62,673 nucleotides of DNA. Source: Rhodospirillales bacterium (GTDB taxonomy: Bacteria; Pseudomonadota; Alphaproteobacteria; Acetobacterales; Acetobacteraceae). Positions 37,447 through 49,555 of the stretch are shown here, piece by piece. The first letter of the stretch is position 1, and the number at the start of each line of letters is the position of its first letter. A program made the translations under genes and the position numbers. The stretch spans positions 1 to 62,673 of the forward strand of contig JAGXAO010000003.1 of the NCBI GenBank assembly GCA_018971565.1, written 5' to 3'. The notes below the pieces were generated by a model. It saw only the letters and a program-made list of their open reading frames with translations. It had not been told where the DNA came from and did no database searches.

Positions 37447-38549
37447 GGAGGGAGGCGAGCAGGCCCATCGTAATTGCAGCAGGTGGAACTGGCGGGCATT
37501 TTTTTCCCGCGGAAGCATTGGCGGCGGAATTAATAGAGCGTGGCGAACGTATCGTACTTCTTACGGATGCGCGCTCGGGTGCTCTTGCTTCGATGGTTTT
37601 TGCAAAAACTGAAAAGCACGTTGTAGCGGGTGCTGGTTTGGCAGGGCGCAGTGCCAAGCGGGCTATTCAAGGGATGCTGGCTTTAGCAAGAGGCACGATA
37701 GAGGCCCGTGCAATTCTACGCGGTTTGAAGCCTGGTGCTATCGTTGCCTTCGGCGGGTATCCGTCTGTGCCTCCTATACTTGCAGCGATCAGCGTTTTTG
37801 GGGCTAAACCGCTGATAATACTTCATGAGCAAAATGCGGTGCTCGGCAGAGCTAACCGATTTTTGAGCCGTTTTGCCGATATTTTGGCGGTAAATTTTCC
37901 TTTGACCCAGCGTTTGCCTGCCCGAATGCAGACCATTGTAGTGGGTAACCCGGTTAGGCCCACGATTAGTGATCTCTATGGGCAAGGTTATATTGCGCCA
38001 GACAAAGTGGTTGAACTGTTGGTCGTAGGTGGCTCACTTGGTGCGAAGGCGTTTTCTTCTCTTGTACCCGAGGCGTTGACGAAATTGCCTGAAAATTTTC
38101 GTGTCCGTCTGCGCGTAATGCAGCAGTGCCGAGCGGAAGATATAGAAGCCGTGCATCAAATTTATAATAATGCCGGAATTCAGGTTGAGCTATCTCCATT
38201 TTTTAAAGATGTCGCAGCGCTTTTGAAGCGGGCTCACCTTATTATCGCCCGTGCGGGTGCCTCAACTGTCACCGAGATTGCAGTAGCTGGAAGGCCAGCG
38301 ATATTTATTCCACTTCCGAATTCTATCGACGGTCATCAGAGGATAAACGCAGATGTTCTTGCCGAGCATGGCGGTGCAGCAAGACTAGATCAAGCTGGAT
38401 TGACGAGCGAAATTCTGGCGAAAGAAATTGAGACATTTTTGATGAATCCTGGATACTTAGTTGAAATGGCGTCGGCTTCTGCCCGAATGGGCGAGCCGAA
38501 TGCAGCCGCGCGTTTGGCGGATTTGATACAAGAAAGGGTGAATGCATGA
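37443..38549 (+). CDS. murG: UDP-GlcNAc:undecaprenyl-PP-MurNAc-pentapeptide GlcNAc transferase
   Basis: Peripheral membrane glycosyltransferase that makes lipid II from lipid I. 368 residues from a GTG overlapping the ftsW stop. Motifs: [17 protein letters not shown] (G-loop 1), [40 protein letters not shown] (G-loop 3), and [25 protein letters not shown] for UDP-GlcNAc binding. It overlaps murC by 4 bases. Confidence 0.97.
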   Translation: MRREASRPIVIAAGGTGGHFFPAEALAAELIERGERIVLLTDARSGALASMVFAKTEKHVVAGAGLAGRSAKRAIQGMLALARGTIEARAILRGLKPGAIVAFGGYPSVPPILAAISVFGAKPLIILHEQNAVLGRANRFLSRFADILAVNFPLTQRLPARMQTIVVGNPVRPTISDLYGQGYIAPDKVVELLVVGGSLGAKAFSSLVPEALTKLPENFRVRLRVMQQCRAEDIEAVHQIYNNAGIQVELSPFFKDVAALLKRAHLIIARAGASTVTEIAVAGRPAIFIPLPNSIDGHQRINADVLAEHGGAARLDQAGLTSEILAKEIETFLMNPGYLVEMASASARMGEPNAAARLADLIQERVNA

Positions 38550-39982
38550 GAGCGTTACCGCTTTCCATTGGGCCCCTGCATTTTGTTGGCATAGGCGGTA
38601 TCGGTATGTCTGGTATCGCTGAGGTATTGCATGAGCTCGGTTACCAGGTTCAAGGCTCTGATTTGTCTGAGAGTGCAAACGTGCAGCGCTTGCGCGCAAA
38701 TGGCATTCCCGTAGCGGTTGGCCACGACGCCAAAAATCTCGGGCATGCTCAAGTTGTGGTCGTTTCGACCGCCGTACCAAGAGATAATCCTGAAGTTGTT
38801 GCCGCCCGTGCGAAGCTAATTCCGGTTGTCCGCCGCGCCGAGATGCTGGCAGAGTTGATGCGCCTTAAATGGGCTGTAGCAATTGGTGGTACACACGGTA
38901 AAACCACAACGACTTCATTGGTTGCAGCCGTTTTGGAAGGGGCGGGGCTTGATCCTACCGTTATAAACGGAGGAATCATCAACGCCTATGGCTCTAACAC
39001 TCGCCTTGGTTCAGGCGATTGGATGGTGGTGGAGGCGGATGAATCAGATGGTTCTTTTTTGCGCCTTCCGGCGGTTATCGCGGTTGTTACGAACATGGAT
39101 CCGGAGCATCTCGACCATTGGGGCACGAAAGAGGCGATGGAGGCTGGGTATCGTCAATTTGTCGCGAATATTCCCTTTTACGGCTTTGCGGTGCTTTGCA
39201 TTGACCATCCCGCTGTACAGCATATGATTTCTGATTTGTCAGATCATCGCATCATTACCTACGGCTTTTCTCAACAGGCTGATGTGCGTGCTGAGCGTAT
39301 TATTTCATCCAAAGACGGCGCTACCTTCGAGGTTCGAGTTTCTGATCGTATTGCCGGACGGGCGCGGCGGCTTGGGCCATTCAAATTGCCTATGCTCGGC
39401 AACCATAATGTCCAGAATGCCTTGGCGGCTATAGCGGTATCTTTGGAAATGGAAATCGACGAGCTGCAGATAAAAGCTGCTTTAGCGAAATTTGCTGGAG
39501 TAAAGCGCCGGTTTACAAGAACTGGTGAGGCGGGTGGCATTACTGTAATTGATGATTATGGGCATCATCCGGTCGAGATCGCGGCGGTGCTCAAAGCGGC
39601 GCGGCAAGCAGGGGCAAGGGATGTGATTGCGGTGGTGCAACCCCACCGTTTTACACGGCTGCAAAGTCTGTTTGAAGAATATTGTGCCTGCATGAATGAA
39701 GCGGGCACTGTTATTGTTGCGGATGTATATGCGGCCGGCGAAGCACCGATTGAGGGCATAGACAAAGAGGCGCTTGTGGAAGGTCTTCGTGCCCGCGGTC
39801 ACCGTTCAGTGGTCGCGATGGCCGATCCGGCACATCTGCCTGAAATGGTACATGCCATCGCCCGCCACGGGGACTATATCGTATGCTTAGGTGCTGGTAA
39901 TATTACCCAATGGGCTGCGGTTCTGCCGCAACAATTGGCCGAGCTACAGTCCCAAGCCAGGGCGGCCGGAGTTCGGCGGTAA
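38546..39982 (+). CDS. murC: UDP-N-acetylmuramate--L-alanine ligase
   Basis: First stem-peptide ligase of the pathway. 478 residues: [109 protein letters not shown] and [12 protein letters not shown] are all standard. It overlaps murG by 4 bases, and its TAA shares a base with the murB ATG. Confidence 0.97.
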   Translation: MRALPLSIGPLHFVGIGGIGMSGIAEVLHELGYQVQGSDLSESANVQRLRANGIPVAVGHDAKNLGHAQVVVVSTAVPRDNPEVVAARAKLIPVVRRAEMLAELMRLKWAVAIGGTHGKTTTTSLVAAVLEGAGLDPTVINGGIINAYGSNTRLGSGDWMVVEADESDGSFLRLPAVIAVVTNMDPEHLDHWGTKEAMEAGYRQFVANIPFYGFAVLCIDHPAVQHMISDLSDHRIITYGFSQQADVRAERIISSKDGATFEVRVSDRIAGRARRLGPFKLPMLGNHNVQNALAAIAVSLEMEIDELQIKAALAKFAGVKRRFTRTGEAGGITVIDDYGHHPVEIAAVLKAARQAGARDVIAVVQPHRFTRLQSLFEEYCACMNEAGTVIVADVYAAGEAPIEGIDKEALVEGLRARGHRSVVAMADPAHLPEMVHAIARHGDYIVCLGAGNITQWAAVLPQQLAELQSQARAAGVRR

Positions 39983-40872
39983 TGCTAAATGCGCTCCCCG
40001 CTACGCAAGGACGATTGAAGGAGGGTGAACCGCTTGCGCCGATGACCTGGTTTCGGGTGGGCGGTCCCGCGGAATTCATGCTCCGTCCCGCGAATGTGGA
40101 GGATCTTTGTGATTTCCTGAGTCAATTACCGCTTGAAATGCCTGTGATGGTGATTGGCGCGGCTTCAAATCTTATTGTTCGTGACGGGGGAATTAATGGC
40201 GTAGTTATTAAGCTTGCTCGAGGATTCGGCGCGGTTGAGGTTGAGGCGGATGGAATTATAGCAGGTGCGGCAGCGCTTGATGTTACGGTTTCAGAATATG
40301 CGGCGGCGGCGGGGTTAGGCGGGTTAGAATTTCTTTCGGGAATTCCGGGCACAATTGGGGGTGCCGTGGTTATGAACGCTGGCGCTTATGGCGGGGATAT
40401 GGCCAGCGTACTAGATTGGGTAGATATTGTAACCCGCGACGGTGAATTGAAACGGCTTTCCGTTCAAGAGCTCGGACTTTCTTATAGGCATTCAAATTTG
40501 CCGTCCGATGCGGTGGTGGTTGCTGTACGTTTGCGGGCTCAGCCAGGAGAACCTGTTTTGATAGCCACGAAAATGAATGAGATTAAGCTCAAACGTGAAG
40601 CCACCCAGCCTGTGCGTGCGCGTACCGGTGGCTCAACCTTTGCCAATCCGGAAGGGCAAAAGGCTTGGAGATTGGTGGATGAAGCTGGATGCAGAGGCTT
40701 GCGTTTGGGTGAAGCGCAGGTTTCCGAACTGCACTGTAATTTTCTACTCAACCTGGGTGGAGCGACTGCTGCTGATTTGGAAGGACTTGGTGAGGAGGTA
40801 AGACGACGGGTAAAGCAAAAATCTGGTGTGTCACTGAGATGGGAGATTAAGCGAATCGGAGTACCCATATGA
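39982..40872 (+). CDS. murB: UDP-N-acetylenolpyruvoylglucosamine reductase
   Basis: FAD enzyme that reduces the enolpyruvyl group to give UDP-MurNAc. 296 residues from ATG 39982, which abuts the murC stop; the longer open frame upstream is inside murC. Motifs: [69 protein letters not shown] (proton-donor Ser) and [14 protein letters not shown]. It overlaps ddl by 4 bases. Confidence 0.96.
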   Translation: MLNALPATQGRLKEGEPLAPMTWFRVGGPAEFMLRPANVEDLCDFLSQLPLEMPVMVIGAASNLIVRDGGINGVVIKLARGFGAVEVEADGIIAGAAALDVTVSEYAAAAGLGGLEFLSGIPGTIGGAVVMNAGAYGGDMASVLDWVDIVTRDGELKRLSVQELGLSYRHSNLPSDAVVVAVRLRAQPGEPVLIATKMNEIKLKREATQPVRARTGGSTFANPEGQKAWRLVDEAGCRGLRLGEAQVSELHCNFLLNLGGATAADLEGLGEEVRRRVKQKSGVSLRWEIKRIGVPI

Positions 40873-41774
40873 TGCGCGTAGCAGTATTGATGGGCGGAAT
40901 TTCATCAGAGCGTGAAGTTTCACTCAATTCTGGCGCTCAGGTAAGTGAGGCATTGAAAAAAGCGGGTTACGAGGTAACGCCGATTATTGTTACCGAGGAT
41001 TTAGCAGCGCTCCTGGCGGATCTCACTCCTCGGCCGGATGTCGTGTTTAATGCACTTCACGGCCGTTTTGGTGAAGATGGCACAATCCAGGGGGTCTTGG
41101 ATTATATTGGTCTGCCGTATACGCATTCCGGTGTTCGCGCCTCTGCGCTGGCGATGGATAAAGTAGCGGCAAAGGCCTTGTTTATTTCAGCTGGCCTTCC
41201 TGTGGCGCCTCACAAGATCATTGATATTGCAGAGTTGATAGAGCGCGATCCTTTGCCGCGTCCGTATGTCGTAAAGCCGGTAAATGAAGGCTCATCTGTT
41301 GGCGTATCCATCGTTAAGGAAGGTGATAATCACTGCGCCGAGATTGCAGATAGCTGGCAATTTGGTCTGGCAATGGTTGAACAATATATTCCTGGCCGAG
41401 AATTGACCGTTGGCGTGCTGGAGGACCGGGCGTTGATGGTAACTGAGATTTTGGCGGCTGAGAAATTTTACGATTATCACGCTAAATATGCAGCGGGTGG
41501 CTCACGTCATGTTTTGCCTGCCGAGATTCCAGAAGATATTGCGAAGGCTGCCAAAGAGATAGCGGTGGCGGCACATAAAGCACTAGGGTGTCGTGGTGCT
41601 TCGCGTTCTGATCTGCGCTATGACGAGGATGAAGGTCGCCTAATATTGCTGGAGGTTAATACCCAACCCGGGATGACGGCAACTTCGCTCCTGCCTGAAC
41701 AAGCCGCGCAGGAAGGTATGGATTTTCCTGCACTTTGTGCTTGGATGGTGGAGATGGCCATATGCCGCGCGTAG
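40869..41774 (+). CDS. ddl: D-alanine--D-alanine ligase
   Basis: ATP-grasp enzyme that makes D-Ala-D-Ala for MurF. 301 residues: [73 protein letters not shown], and [19 protein letters not shown] with the metal-binding Glu/Asn. There are two adjacent ATGs at 40869 and 40872. It overlaps ftsQ by 13 bases. Confidence 0.97.
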   Translation: MMRVAVLMGGISSEREVSLNSGAQVSEALKKAGYEVTPIIVTEDLAALLADLTPRPDVVFNALHGRFGEDGTIQGVLDYIGLPYTHSGVRASALAMDKVAAKALFISAGLPVAPHKIIDIAELIERDPLPRPYVVKPVNEGSSVGVSIVKEGDNHCAEIADSWQFGLAMVEQYIPGRELTVGVLEDRALMVTEILAAEKFYDYHAKYAAGGSRHVLPAEIPEDIAKAAKEIAVAAHKALGCRGASRSDLRYDEDEGRLILLEVNTQPGMTATSLLPEQAAQEGMDFPALCAWMVEMAICRA

Positions 41775-42760
41775 AGACCCTAGAGCGCCAGGTGGCTGCG
41801 CCGGCGCGCCCGCCGCGGTCGCGTAATCAACGTGGGCGTAAGCCCTCGCCACCGCAAGACAGGCTCACACAACGCGCGTTGTTTTTTCGGCGGATTAAAA
41901 GAAGTTTGAGGCCGGGCCTATGGGTATTTGGCGTTGGTGTTGTTTTGGTTGTGGGAGCGGAGTTGGTTCGCAGCCTGCCCAGCGCTTCTCACGTATCGCA
42001 ATCAACGTTGGCCACGGCGACGATGGCTCCTGAGAGAGCGGCAGTAACCGCGCATCCTGGCCTGTTGGCAAATGCGCTTGCTACCATCGGCTTTCGCATC
42101 ACCAATATAAAAATCAGCGGCGCGGCAACAACGGATGCTGCTGAACTCGCGAGTGCAATTGGTGTACAAAATGGTGAGCCAACTTTTGGATTTTCGCTTA
42201 GCGGGGTACAGCAACGTGTACAGGCCCTTGGGCCTGTACAATCCGCGACGGTGGAGCGGCTGCTACCAGGGACCTTAGCGATTAATATAATTGAACGTGA
42301 CGTGTACGCGATCTGGCAAACGACCAGGGGCGGCCATGTCGTATTTGAACTTATCGACAAAAATGGCAACGTGATTGCAAATCAGGATGCAGCAGCAGCG
42401 AAGCGGCGCGAACCTTCCCTGCTTCTTTTATCTGGTGCAGGTGCACCCGAACAAGTGAGCACATTGCTGCCGGAATTGAAGTCTCAGCCCCAGGTTCTAT
42501 CCCATGTTGTCGCTGCTGAGCGTGTCGACGGGCTGCGCTGGAATTTGATATTAAAAAATCAAACTGTGGTGAAACTGCCGGCGGAAAACGAAATTGGTGC
42601 TCTCGCACAGCTGGCCGCTCTGCAAAAATCCATGCAATTGCTGGATCGTTCAGTCGAATCGATTGATCTGCGCCAGGCCGGACGGCTTGTCGTGCGGCCA
42701 TATATAACGGCGGCACCCAGTGTGAAGACCAAATTTGGTAAAGAGCAGGAGGGACAATGA
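41762..42760 (+). CDS. ftsQ: Cell division protein FtsQ
   Basis: Bitopic divisome protein that holds FtsL/FtsB. 332 residues from ATG 41762 ([13 protein letters not shown]) inside the end of ddl. Order: a basic, Pro-rich cytosolic tail of about 55 residues, a TM ([18 protein letters not shown]), an Ala-rich linker, the POTRA domain ([47 protein letters not shown] split around the strands) and the FtsQ beta domain with [14 protein letters not shown]. The 4-base overlap with ftsA suggests coupling. Confidence 0.94.
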   Translation: MPRVETLERQVAAPARPPRSRNQRGRKPSPPQDRLTQRALFFRRIKRSLRPGLWVFGVGVVLVVGAELVRSLPSASHVSQSTLATATMAPERAAVTAHPGLLANALATIGFRITNIKISGAATTDAAELASAIGVQNGEPTFGFSLSGVQQRVQALGPVQSATVERLLPGTLAINIIERDVYAIWQTTRGGHVVFELIDKNGNVIANQDAAAAKRREPSLLLLSGAGAPEQVSTLLPELKSQPQVLSHVVAAERVDGLRWNLILKNQTVVKLPAENEIGALAQLAALQKSMQLLDRSVESIDLRQAGRLVVRPYITAAPSVKTKFGKEQEGQ

Positions 42761-44067
42761 ACAGCATGATGCGCCGCTCCTCCATCTTGGATGGTGGAGT
42801 GAAAACACCGCCCGAGGAACCGCTCCGGACCCGTGTGGTAAAATCTGGCCCGTTTGGCGTACTAGATATCGGATCGACAAAGATTGCTTGCCTAATCGGC
42901 CGAGCGGAATCAGATGGCCGGTTACGGGCGTTGGGATTTGGCTGGCAAAAAAGCCGGGGTATCAAATCTGGTGGTATTGTTGATCTTGATGAGGCGGAAC
43001 GCGCAATTCGCGCCGCCGTGGGTGCAGCCGAGGATATGGCGGATCTGCGGCTGAAATCTGTTTATGTAAATCTTTCCTGTGGGCAACCAGAATCGCGGCT
43101 GTTCAATGTCCAGTGGCCTGTCGATGGCCGTGCCGTGAATACTGAAGATATCCGCCGAGTGGTGCGCGAGGCGCGCATGAGGGCTTCCATTGAGGGGCGC
43201 GTTACAATTCACGCTCTGCCACTTAGCTTTTCGGCCGATGAAACACCTGGAGTAACAGATCCGCGAGGCCTGTTTTGCGACACGTTGACTGCACAGCTGC
43301 ATGTTGTGGATGCAAGCAGTACTGCTCTTCGTACGCTGGCTGCTTGCCTGTCCCGGTGTGAGTTGGATATTGCGGCTTTAATTTCAGCCCCTTATGCGGC
43401 GGGGCTTGCCGCGTTGGTACGGGATGAGCGCGAACTGGGGGTTACGGTAATTGACATGGGCGGTGGCACCACCACCATGGCAGTTTTTTATGAGGGGCAA
43501 GTTTTACACACATCACAGCTCCCCGTTGGTGGCAATCATGTCACGGCTGATATCGCCATGGGGCTATCCACTCCGCTTGCTCATGCTGAACGGTTGAAGG
43601 CATTATATGGCAGCTGCCATAGCTCCCCGGATGACGCAAAAGAATTGTTGCCTGTGCCGTCAGTCGGCGAAGCCGAACATCAGATCGCGCAAGTGCCGCG
43701 TTCTCATCTTATTTCCTGCATCAGACCGCGAATCGAGGAGATTTTTGAAATGGTCAAAGATCGCCTTGAGACAGCAGGGCTAGGCAGGGCGGGCAATGGG
43801 CGCGTCGTGCTTACGGGGGGAGGCTCGCAACTCGGCGGTGTACGTGATTTGGCCTCACAGATTCTTGAACGTCCTGTGCGCCAAGGGCATCCGGCGGGTG
43901 TTATCGGCCTGGCCGATGCGGCGGGCGCACCAAATTTTGCTACGCTTGTAGGCTTGCTTGCATTTGCCACTGGCGATGGCCAGAGGATGCAGGACATCAA
44001 CTTTGAAGTAGAGCGCAGCCAGGGTTGGCTTAACCGCTTCGTCAATTTTTTGAAAAATCGTGTTTGA
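42757..44067 (+). CDS. ftsA: Cell division protein FtsA
   Basis: Actin-like ATPase that tethers FtsZ to the membrane. 436 residues: GVLDIGSTKIACLIG (phosphate 1), YVNLSCGQPESRLF, TVIDMGGGTTTMAVFYEG (phosphate 2), and VVLTGGGSQLGGVRDLAS (adenosine). The C-terminus ends in a likely amphipathic membrane-targeting helix (WLNRFVNFLKNRV). It is 50 bases upstream of ftsZ, which has its own ribosome site. Confidence 0.97.
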   Translation: MNSMMRRSSILDGGVKTPPEEPLRTRVVKSGPFGVLDIGSTKIACLIGRAESDGRLRALGFGWQKSRGIKSGGIVDLDEAERAIRAAVGAAEDMADLRLKSVYVNLSCGQPESRLFNVQWPVDGRAVNTEDIRRVVREARMRASIEGRVTIHALPLSFSADETPGVTDPRGLFCDTLTAQLHVVDASSTALRTLAACLSRCELDIAALISAPYAAGLAALVRDERELGVTVIDMGGGTTTMAVFYEGQVLHTSQLPVGGNHVTADIAMGLSTPLAHAERLKALYGSCHSSPDDAKELLPVPSVGEAEHQIAQVPRSHLISCIRPRIEEIFEMVKDRLETAGLGRAGNGRVVLTGGGSQLGGVRDLASQILERPVRQGHPAGVIGLADAAGAPNFATLVGLLAFATGDGQRMQDINFEVERSQGWLNRFVNFLKNRV

Positions 44068-44117
44068 CATGAAAACGGCGCGTTCTTTACCGATGTTGTT
44101 CAAGGAGAGAGAAGCTC

Positions 44118-45602
44118 ATGGTTTTGCACTTATCGGTTGATAAACCCACACACACTGACTTCACGCCCCGGATCACGGTGTTTGGCGTTGGCGGCGGCGG
44201 GTGCAATGCCGTGAACAACATGATTCAGATGAATCTCCCCGGCGTGGAGTTTGTGGTTGCAAACACGGATGCGCAGCAATTGCAGCGTTCGCTCGCTGAA
44301 AAACGTATCCAACTCGGCCCGCATCTCACCCAGGGTAACGGCGCGGGTGGGCGCCCGGATGTTGGAAAGCTCTCCGCCGACGAAGCAGCTGATGATCTTG
44401 CCCGCCACCTTGAAAACACGCACATGGTTTTCATTACTGCCGGCATGGGCGGAGGCACAGGAACAGGTGCAGCGCCAGTGATCGCGCGCATGGCCCGTGA
44501 ACGGGATATTCTTACTGTCGGGGTCGTTACCAAGCCATTCGCGTTTGAAGGCAAGCGCCGTATGCGGGCGGCTGAGGAAGGCATCATCGAGATGCAGGCC
44601 TATGTCGACACGCTCATCGTGATTCCGAACCAGAATCTCTTTAAGGTTGCCAACGAGCGCACCGGCTGGAAAGAGGCGTTCGAAATGGCCGATAATGTGC
44701 TCTATATGGGTGTACGCGGTGTGACCGACCTGATGGTGATGCCTGGCATCGTGAATCTCGACTTTGCGGACGTTCGCTCCGTAATGCGTGAGATGGGCAA
44801 AGCGATGATGGGTACCGGTGAGGCTGAAGGCGAGGATCGCGCAATTCGTGCCGCCGAAGCCGCAATCAGTAACCCGCTGCTTGAAGATACCAATATGAAG
44901 GGCGCGCGTGGTCTGCTGATCAACATTACTGGCGGCTCTGATGTCACGCTGTTCGAGATCGACCAAGCCGCCAATCGCGTGAGTGAAGAAGTTGATACTG
45001 ACGCGAATATCATGTTCGGCATGTCATTGGACGAAACAATGTCCGGTCGTATCCGCGTATCCGTGGTGGCAACGGGTATCGATTCGATGCCAGTTTCCAT
45101 GCCTAATCTGAAAGTAGTAAATGGCGGCCCTGAAGCAAGTAACATTGTACAGGCTGTTGCGACGCAGAATGGGCATCAGCAAATAGCCGGTGTGGGAACT
45201 GCTCGTCCAGCAGGCTATGTACCTGAGCCTCCGTCGGCTCCCCTGATTTCGAAAGCCTTTGCTGATCGCGGTCACGATAGTGCTGCTTTCGTTGCGGATT
45301 CCTCTGGTGCAGCTGAGGCTCCTGCAGCATTGCGTCCCGTTGCATCGATGCGTACTGCGGCAGTGGCGCCACCCTCTGTGCCGGCGCGTGCAGCGGAGTT
45401 GCCAAAAACAGGAAATATTTTTAAATCGGTTTTTGGTTTTGGTGCACACAAGGCACCAGCTCAGGCTGCGCAGCAGCAACCCCGTCATGAGCCTGCAATG
45501 CGTGTGGATGAAGCCTCAGACATGCCTCGCGCTGCTGTCCGCCAGGCGCAGGTAGATGAAGTTGGCTTAGAAATCCCAGCTTTCCTGCGCCGCAATCAGT
45601 AA
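44118..45602 (+). CDS. ftsZ: Cell division protein FtsZ
   Basis: Tubulin-like GTPase that forms the Z ring. 494 residues; the tubulin signature [10 protein letters not shown] lies at 111-120, with NTDAQQLQ near 49 and the synergy-loop region [15 protein letters not shown] variable linker of about 160 residues rich in Ala, Pro and Gln precedes the C-terminal FtsA/ZapA-binding peptide ([11 protein letters not shown] at 484-494). AAGGAG lies upstream of the ATG. In alphaproteobacteria its placement is governed by MipZ, encoded at 59.9 kb. Confidence 0.98.
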   Translation: MVLHLSVDKPTHTDFTPRITVFGVGGGGCNAVNNMIQMNLPGVEFVVANTDAQQLQRSLAEKRIQLGPHLTQGNGAGGRPDVGKLSADEAADDLARHLENTHMVFITAGMGGGTGTGAAPVIARMARERDILTVGVVTKPFAFEGKRRMRAAEEGIIEMQAYVDTLIVIPNQNLFKVANERTGWKEAFEMADNVLYMGVRGVTDLMVMPGIVNLDFADVRSVMREMGKAMMGTGEAEGEDRAIRAAEAAISNPLLEDTNMKGARGLLINITGGSDVTLFEIDQAANRVSEEVDTDANIMFGMSLDETMSGRIRVSVVATGIDSMPVSMPNLKVVNGGPEASNIVQAVATQNGHQQIAGVGTARPAGYVPEPPSAPLISKAFADRGHDSAAFVADSSGAAEAPAALRPVASMRTAAVAPPSVPARAAELPKTGNIFKSVFGFGAHKAPAQAAQQQPRHEPAMRVDEASDMPRAAVRQAQVDEVGLEIPAFLRRNQ

Positions 45603-45620
45603 AAAATTTGACCCGTTAAA

Positions 45621-45653
45621 TAAAAGCCCCAGCTTTGTCTGGGGTTTTTATTT
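45621..45653. terminator. Bidirectional intrinsic terminator after ftsZ
   Basis: CCCCAG (45627-45632), loop CTTTGT, CTGGGG (45639-45644), then TTTTTATTT. The TAAAA tract on the left side gives the leftward transcript a U run as well. It closes the dcw operon, and the stop of the convergent 94-residue gene (45648-45650) lies within the T tract. Confidence 0.9.
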
Positions 45654-45932
45654 GCACACAACATAGCGCCGTTGGCCGTTGCGAGGATTGAACCAAACCT
45701 CAATCCGCTCGCCAGTCGAGGGGTCTCTGAAGCTTTCGTTTGTACGTTCCCAGCTCGGTCCCGGGGGGGTAGATAGGTTGCGATGATAACGGCGCTCTAG
45801 CAACGTAGCAGCCACTATTAAAATACCCAGGATAAGCAATCCTGATGTTTCATGCCCTACGCCAAGGACCAGCCCTAATGCGCCACCCGCGCAGAAAAGA
45901 AGCCCAGAGCCAATAACAACTGCTCGTAGCAT
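45648..45932 (-). CDS. Small two-TM membrane protein of unknown function
   Basis: 94 residues: two hydrophobic segments (VVIGSGLLFCAGGALGLVLG and GLLILGILIVAATLL), then a basic cytosolic tail. The tail contains PSWERTNESFRDPSTGERIEVWFNP and NGQRRYV, which looks like a compact conserved beta motif shared by small alphaproteobacterial membrane proteins, but I cannot name a family. It is 4 bases downstream of the ybjQ-like gene, so the two are probably one transcript. Confidence 0.65.
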   Translation of the reverse strand: MLRAVVIGSGLLFCAGGALGLVLGVGHETSGLLILGILIVAATLLERRYHRNLSTPPGPSWERTNESFRDPSTGERIEVWFNPRNGQRRYVVCK

Positions 45933-45936
45933 TTAT

Positions 45937-46257
45937 TTAAGAATGTTCGAGCACCACGGCCGTGCCGTAAGCGACAATCTCGCTCATCGTTTCGCCCATT
46001 TCGGATGAATCAAACCGCATCACCACGATTGCGTTGGCACCCATCATTGCAGCATTGCTGACCATTCGATCCATTGCGTGCCGACGTGCGTCCTCTAGCA
46101 TCGAGGTATATTCTTTGATCTCCCCGCCCACAATGGAACGGAGCCCCGCCATCATATTGCCCCCAATTCCGCGGCTTCGCACCACGACACCAAAGCACTG
46201 CCCAAGCGTTTGCTGAATTTTATATCCTGCAACATTATCTGTTGTTGTGACGATCAT
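45937..46257 (-). CDS. YbjQ family (DUF74) protein
   Basis: 106 residues from the ATG at 46257 (MIVTTTDNVAGYKIQQTLG), the position where YbjQ proteins begin; a longer frame to 46344 has an unrelated start. Family marks: GVVVRSRGIGGNMMAGLRSIVGGEIKEYTSMLEDAR, ANAIVVMRFDSSEMG and EIVAYGTAVVL. Members form pentamers and have been called putative heavy-metal-binding proteins; the function is uncertain. Confidence 0.92.
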   Translation of the reverse strand: MIVTTTDNVAGYKIQQTLGQCFGVVVRSRGIGGNMMAGLRSIVGGEIKEYTSMLEDARRHAMDRMVSNAAMMGANAIVVMRFDSSEMGETMSEIVAYGTAVVLEHS

Positions 46258-46377
46258 GGGGTTCCGTCTCCGGTTGTTGCGGAAACAGAGCATACAGGCT
46301 TGGGCGTAGCAAGTGACCGGCAAGGCGATGTGCCCGTCGGACAAGGGGTGTTTAAGCTATAAAATCAAATGTTTATA

Positions 46378-46432
46378 CAGAAATAATCAGAAATAATCAT
46401 TTATTGGCCGTGCTGCGACGCAATGGTTAAAT
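46378..46432 (+). promoter_or_regulatory. Probable lpxC promoter with an upstream tandem repeat
   Basis: TTGGCC (46404-46409), 17 bases, TTAAAT (46427-46432), giving a start near 46439 and a leader of about 23 bases before the lpxC ATG. Directly upstream is CAGAAATAAT repeated twice head to tail (46378-46397), an A/T-rich 10-bp tandem that could be an UP-like element or regulator site. Confidence 0.45.
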
Positions 46433-46461
46433 TAGTATTGTTATGAATAAGCGGGTATTAA

Positions 46462-47397
46462 ATGTCGTCTTTGCGTGACAAGAGCTACGCGCTACAGCTG
46501 AATGCTGGGCTTCGCCGGACGCTTAAGGCCCCCATTTCGGCGGTAGGCCGGGGGCTGCATAGCGGGCTCGATGTGCGTATGACGTTGCGGCCAGCTGATG
46601 CGAACACAGGCATTGTGTTTCGTCGGGTCGATCTAGGTATCGATATTCCGGCGCGGTACGATTTGGTAACCGAAACGAGGCTTTGCACTCTTATTTCTGT
46701 TGGAGACGCAAGGGTTGGTACTGTTGAGCATTTAATGGCTGCTTTGGCTGCGGTCGGCGTAGACGATCTTATTGTTGAGGTGGATGCACCAGAGTTGCCT
46801 ATTTTTGATGGTTCCGCAGCAGCTTTCTTGTTTTTGATTGAAAGTGCGGGTGTTATTGAACATGGCGGCACCCGCCCTGCGCTTGAAATTTTACGGTCAG
46901 TACGGGTGGAACAGAACGGCGCCTTCGCTGAGCTCCGTCCTCATCAAGATGGCGCGTTGGGTTTCGATATTGCTCTCTCTATTGAATTCCAGGCACGGGC
47001 AATTGGCGCGCAGGCCTACCATTTTCATCTTTCTGGCGAGGAATTTGCATCAGAAATTGCCAGTGCTCGCACTTTCACCTTGCGCGCGGAGGTTGAGGCG
47101 CTGCGTAAAGCTGGCCTTGCGCTTGGCGGGTCGCTTGCCAATGCAGTGGTGGTTGATGATGAAAAGATCATGAATCCTGAGGGTTTGCGGTACAATGATG
47201 AGTTTGTTCGGCATAAGTTGCTGGATGTCATTGGCGATCTCTATCTGGCCGGCGCGGCGATTTCTGGCCGGTTTATTGGTTTCCGCACTGGTCACGGGCT
47301 AAATAACAAACTACTGCGGGCAGTATTTCAGGATTCGGCCAATTATCGTTTAACAACGGATGCGCTCGAAAGACCGTTGCAGCTGACAGCGGCGTAA
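46462..47397 (+). CDS. lpxC: UDP-3-O-acyl-N-acetylglucosamine deacetylase
   Basis: Zinc hydrolase, the committed step of lipid A synthesis. 311 residues. Motifs: AVGRGLHSG, GTVEHLMAAL (zinc His near 91), ELPIFDGSAA, RHKLLDVIGDLYLAG (zinc His and Asp) and TGHGLNNKLLRA. In gammaproteobacteria lpxC directly follows ftsZ; here two small leftward genes lie between and it has its own promoter. FtsH, also in the window, degrades LpxC in E. coli; whether the C-terminal tail here (LQLTAA) acts as a degron is unknown. Confidence 0.97.
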   Translation: MSSLRDKSYALQLNAGLRRTLKAPISAVGRGLHSGLDVRMTLRPADANTGIVFRRVDLGIDIPARYDLVTETRLCTLISVGDARVGTVEHLMAALAAVGVDDLIVEVDAPELPIFDGSAAAFLFLIESAGVIEHGGTRPALEILRSVRVEQNGAFAELRPHQDGALGFDIALSIEFQARAIGAQAYHFHLSGEEFASEIASARTFTLRAEVEALRKAGLALGGSLANAVVVDDEKIMNPEGLRYNDEFVRHKLLDVIGDLYLAGAAISGRFIGFRTGHGLNNKLLRAVFQDSANYRLTTDALERPLQLTAA

Positions 47398-47404
47398 CAT
47401 CTGA

Positions 47405-48739
<1,335 letters not shown>

Positions 48740-48746
48740 TACAACT

Positions 48747-48780
48747 GGGCCGCACTTGGTTAAAGGCGGCCAAGCTTTTT
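48747..48780 (+). terminator. Probable terminator after eno
   Basis: Two overlapping hairpins are possible. One is GGCCGC (48748-48753) with GCGGCC (48766-48771). The other is CTTGG (48755-48759) with CCAAG (48770-48774), which leads straight into CTTTTT. It lies between the convergent eno and TPR genes and ends at the stop of the latter. Confidence 0.6.
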
Positions 48781-49555
48781 ACCAGTTGTTATTATCCAGG
48801 CTGTCATCGATATTCCCGCTGTCGTCCCAGCCTGGGTTGCCTAGAAGCCCATCGTCGCGACTTGAAGAAAAATCCTGCTGTGGTTGGGCTGCTTGAGCAT
48901 CGTAGCCACCCATCATGCCATCGACGATTCGCTCACCAGCCGCAAAACCGGCGCCAGCCGCCAGGCCGGAAATAATCGAACTGCCAAACCCACCTCCCAT
49001 TGGGCTGTAGCCGGCAGGGCCGTATGGATTTGTTCCGCCAGGCGGGTAGCTGCCGTAAGGTGCGTTAGGGCCACCCGGATAGGCACGGTAAGCCTGCTGT
49101 CGGCGAACGCCGGAAAAGAGGCGGAGCAACACAAAAAGCAAGATTAAACCGCCGATTACCAATAGGACCGGACTGATGCCGTGATGTTGCCCCGTTTCTA
49201 TAGTTGAGGAAGAAATTCCACCATTGATGTGCGCCCGCAGCGCAGCAGCTTTTTGAGGGTTAGCAAATGGAAGGCCTGGTGCGTATTGATCAGCTTTGCC
49301 CAGAGCTTGAGCTGCGGAATTTTCGTTGCCCTGTGCGTCCTGTGCTTCCGCCATTAGAAACCAAGCGGTACCACTGTCTGGGTGTTGATTCAGCACAATG
49401 TTCAACTGTTCTATAGCTTGCCCGCTCTGGCCGTTATTAATCATGGCCTGCAGTTGCTGCGGGTTAGGCTCCGCGTTTTGCGCAAGGGCCGGTAAGGCTG
49501 CTGCTGATAGCAGGCTGGCGGCTAAACACAAAAAAGGAAGCAGGCGAATATTCAT
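48779..49555 (-). CDS. TPR-containing membrane protein, Gly/Pro-rich tail
   Basis: 258 residues of unknown function. Order: signal peptide (about 1-25, ending ALAQ), two TPR-like helices pairs (SGQAIEQLNIVLNQHPDSGTAWFLMAEAQDAQGNENSAAQALGKAD split over the repeat), a TM (ISPVLLVIGGLILLFVLLRLF), then a Pro/Gly/Tyr-rich segment with PYGSYPPGGTNPYGPAGY, a glycine-rich hydrophobic stretch (GGGFGSSIISGLAAGAGFAAGE broken by polar residues) and an Asp/Asn-rich end. It would sit in the inner membrane with its TPR outside. The Tyr/Pro/Gly repeats suggest a flexible tether. Confidence 0.7.
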   Translation of the reverse strand: MNIRLLPFLCLAASLLSAAALPALAQNAEPNPQQLQAMINNGQSGQAIEQLNIVLNQHPDSGTAWFLMAEAQDAQGNENSAAQALGKADQYAPGLPFANPQKAAALRAHINGGISSSTIETGQHHGISPVLLVIGGLILLFVLLRLFSGVRRQQAYRAYPGGPNAPYGSYPPGGTNPYGPAGYSPMGGGFGSSIISGLAAGAGFAAGERIVDGMMGGYDAQAAQPQQDFSSSRDDGLLGNPGWDDSGNIDDSLDNNNW

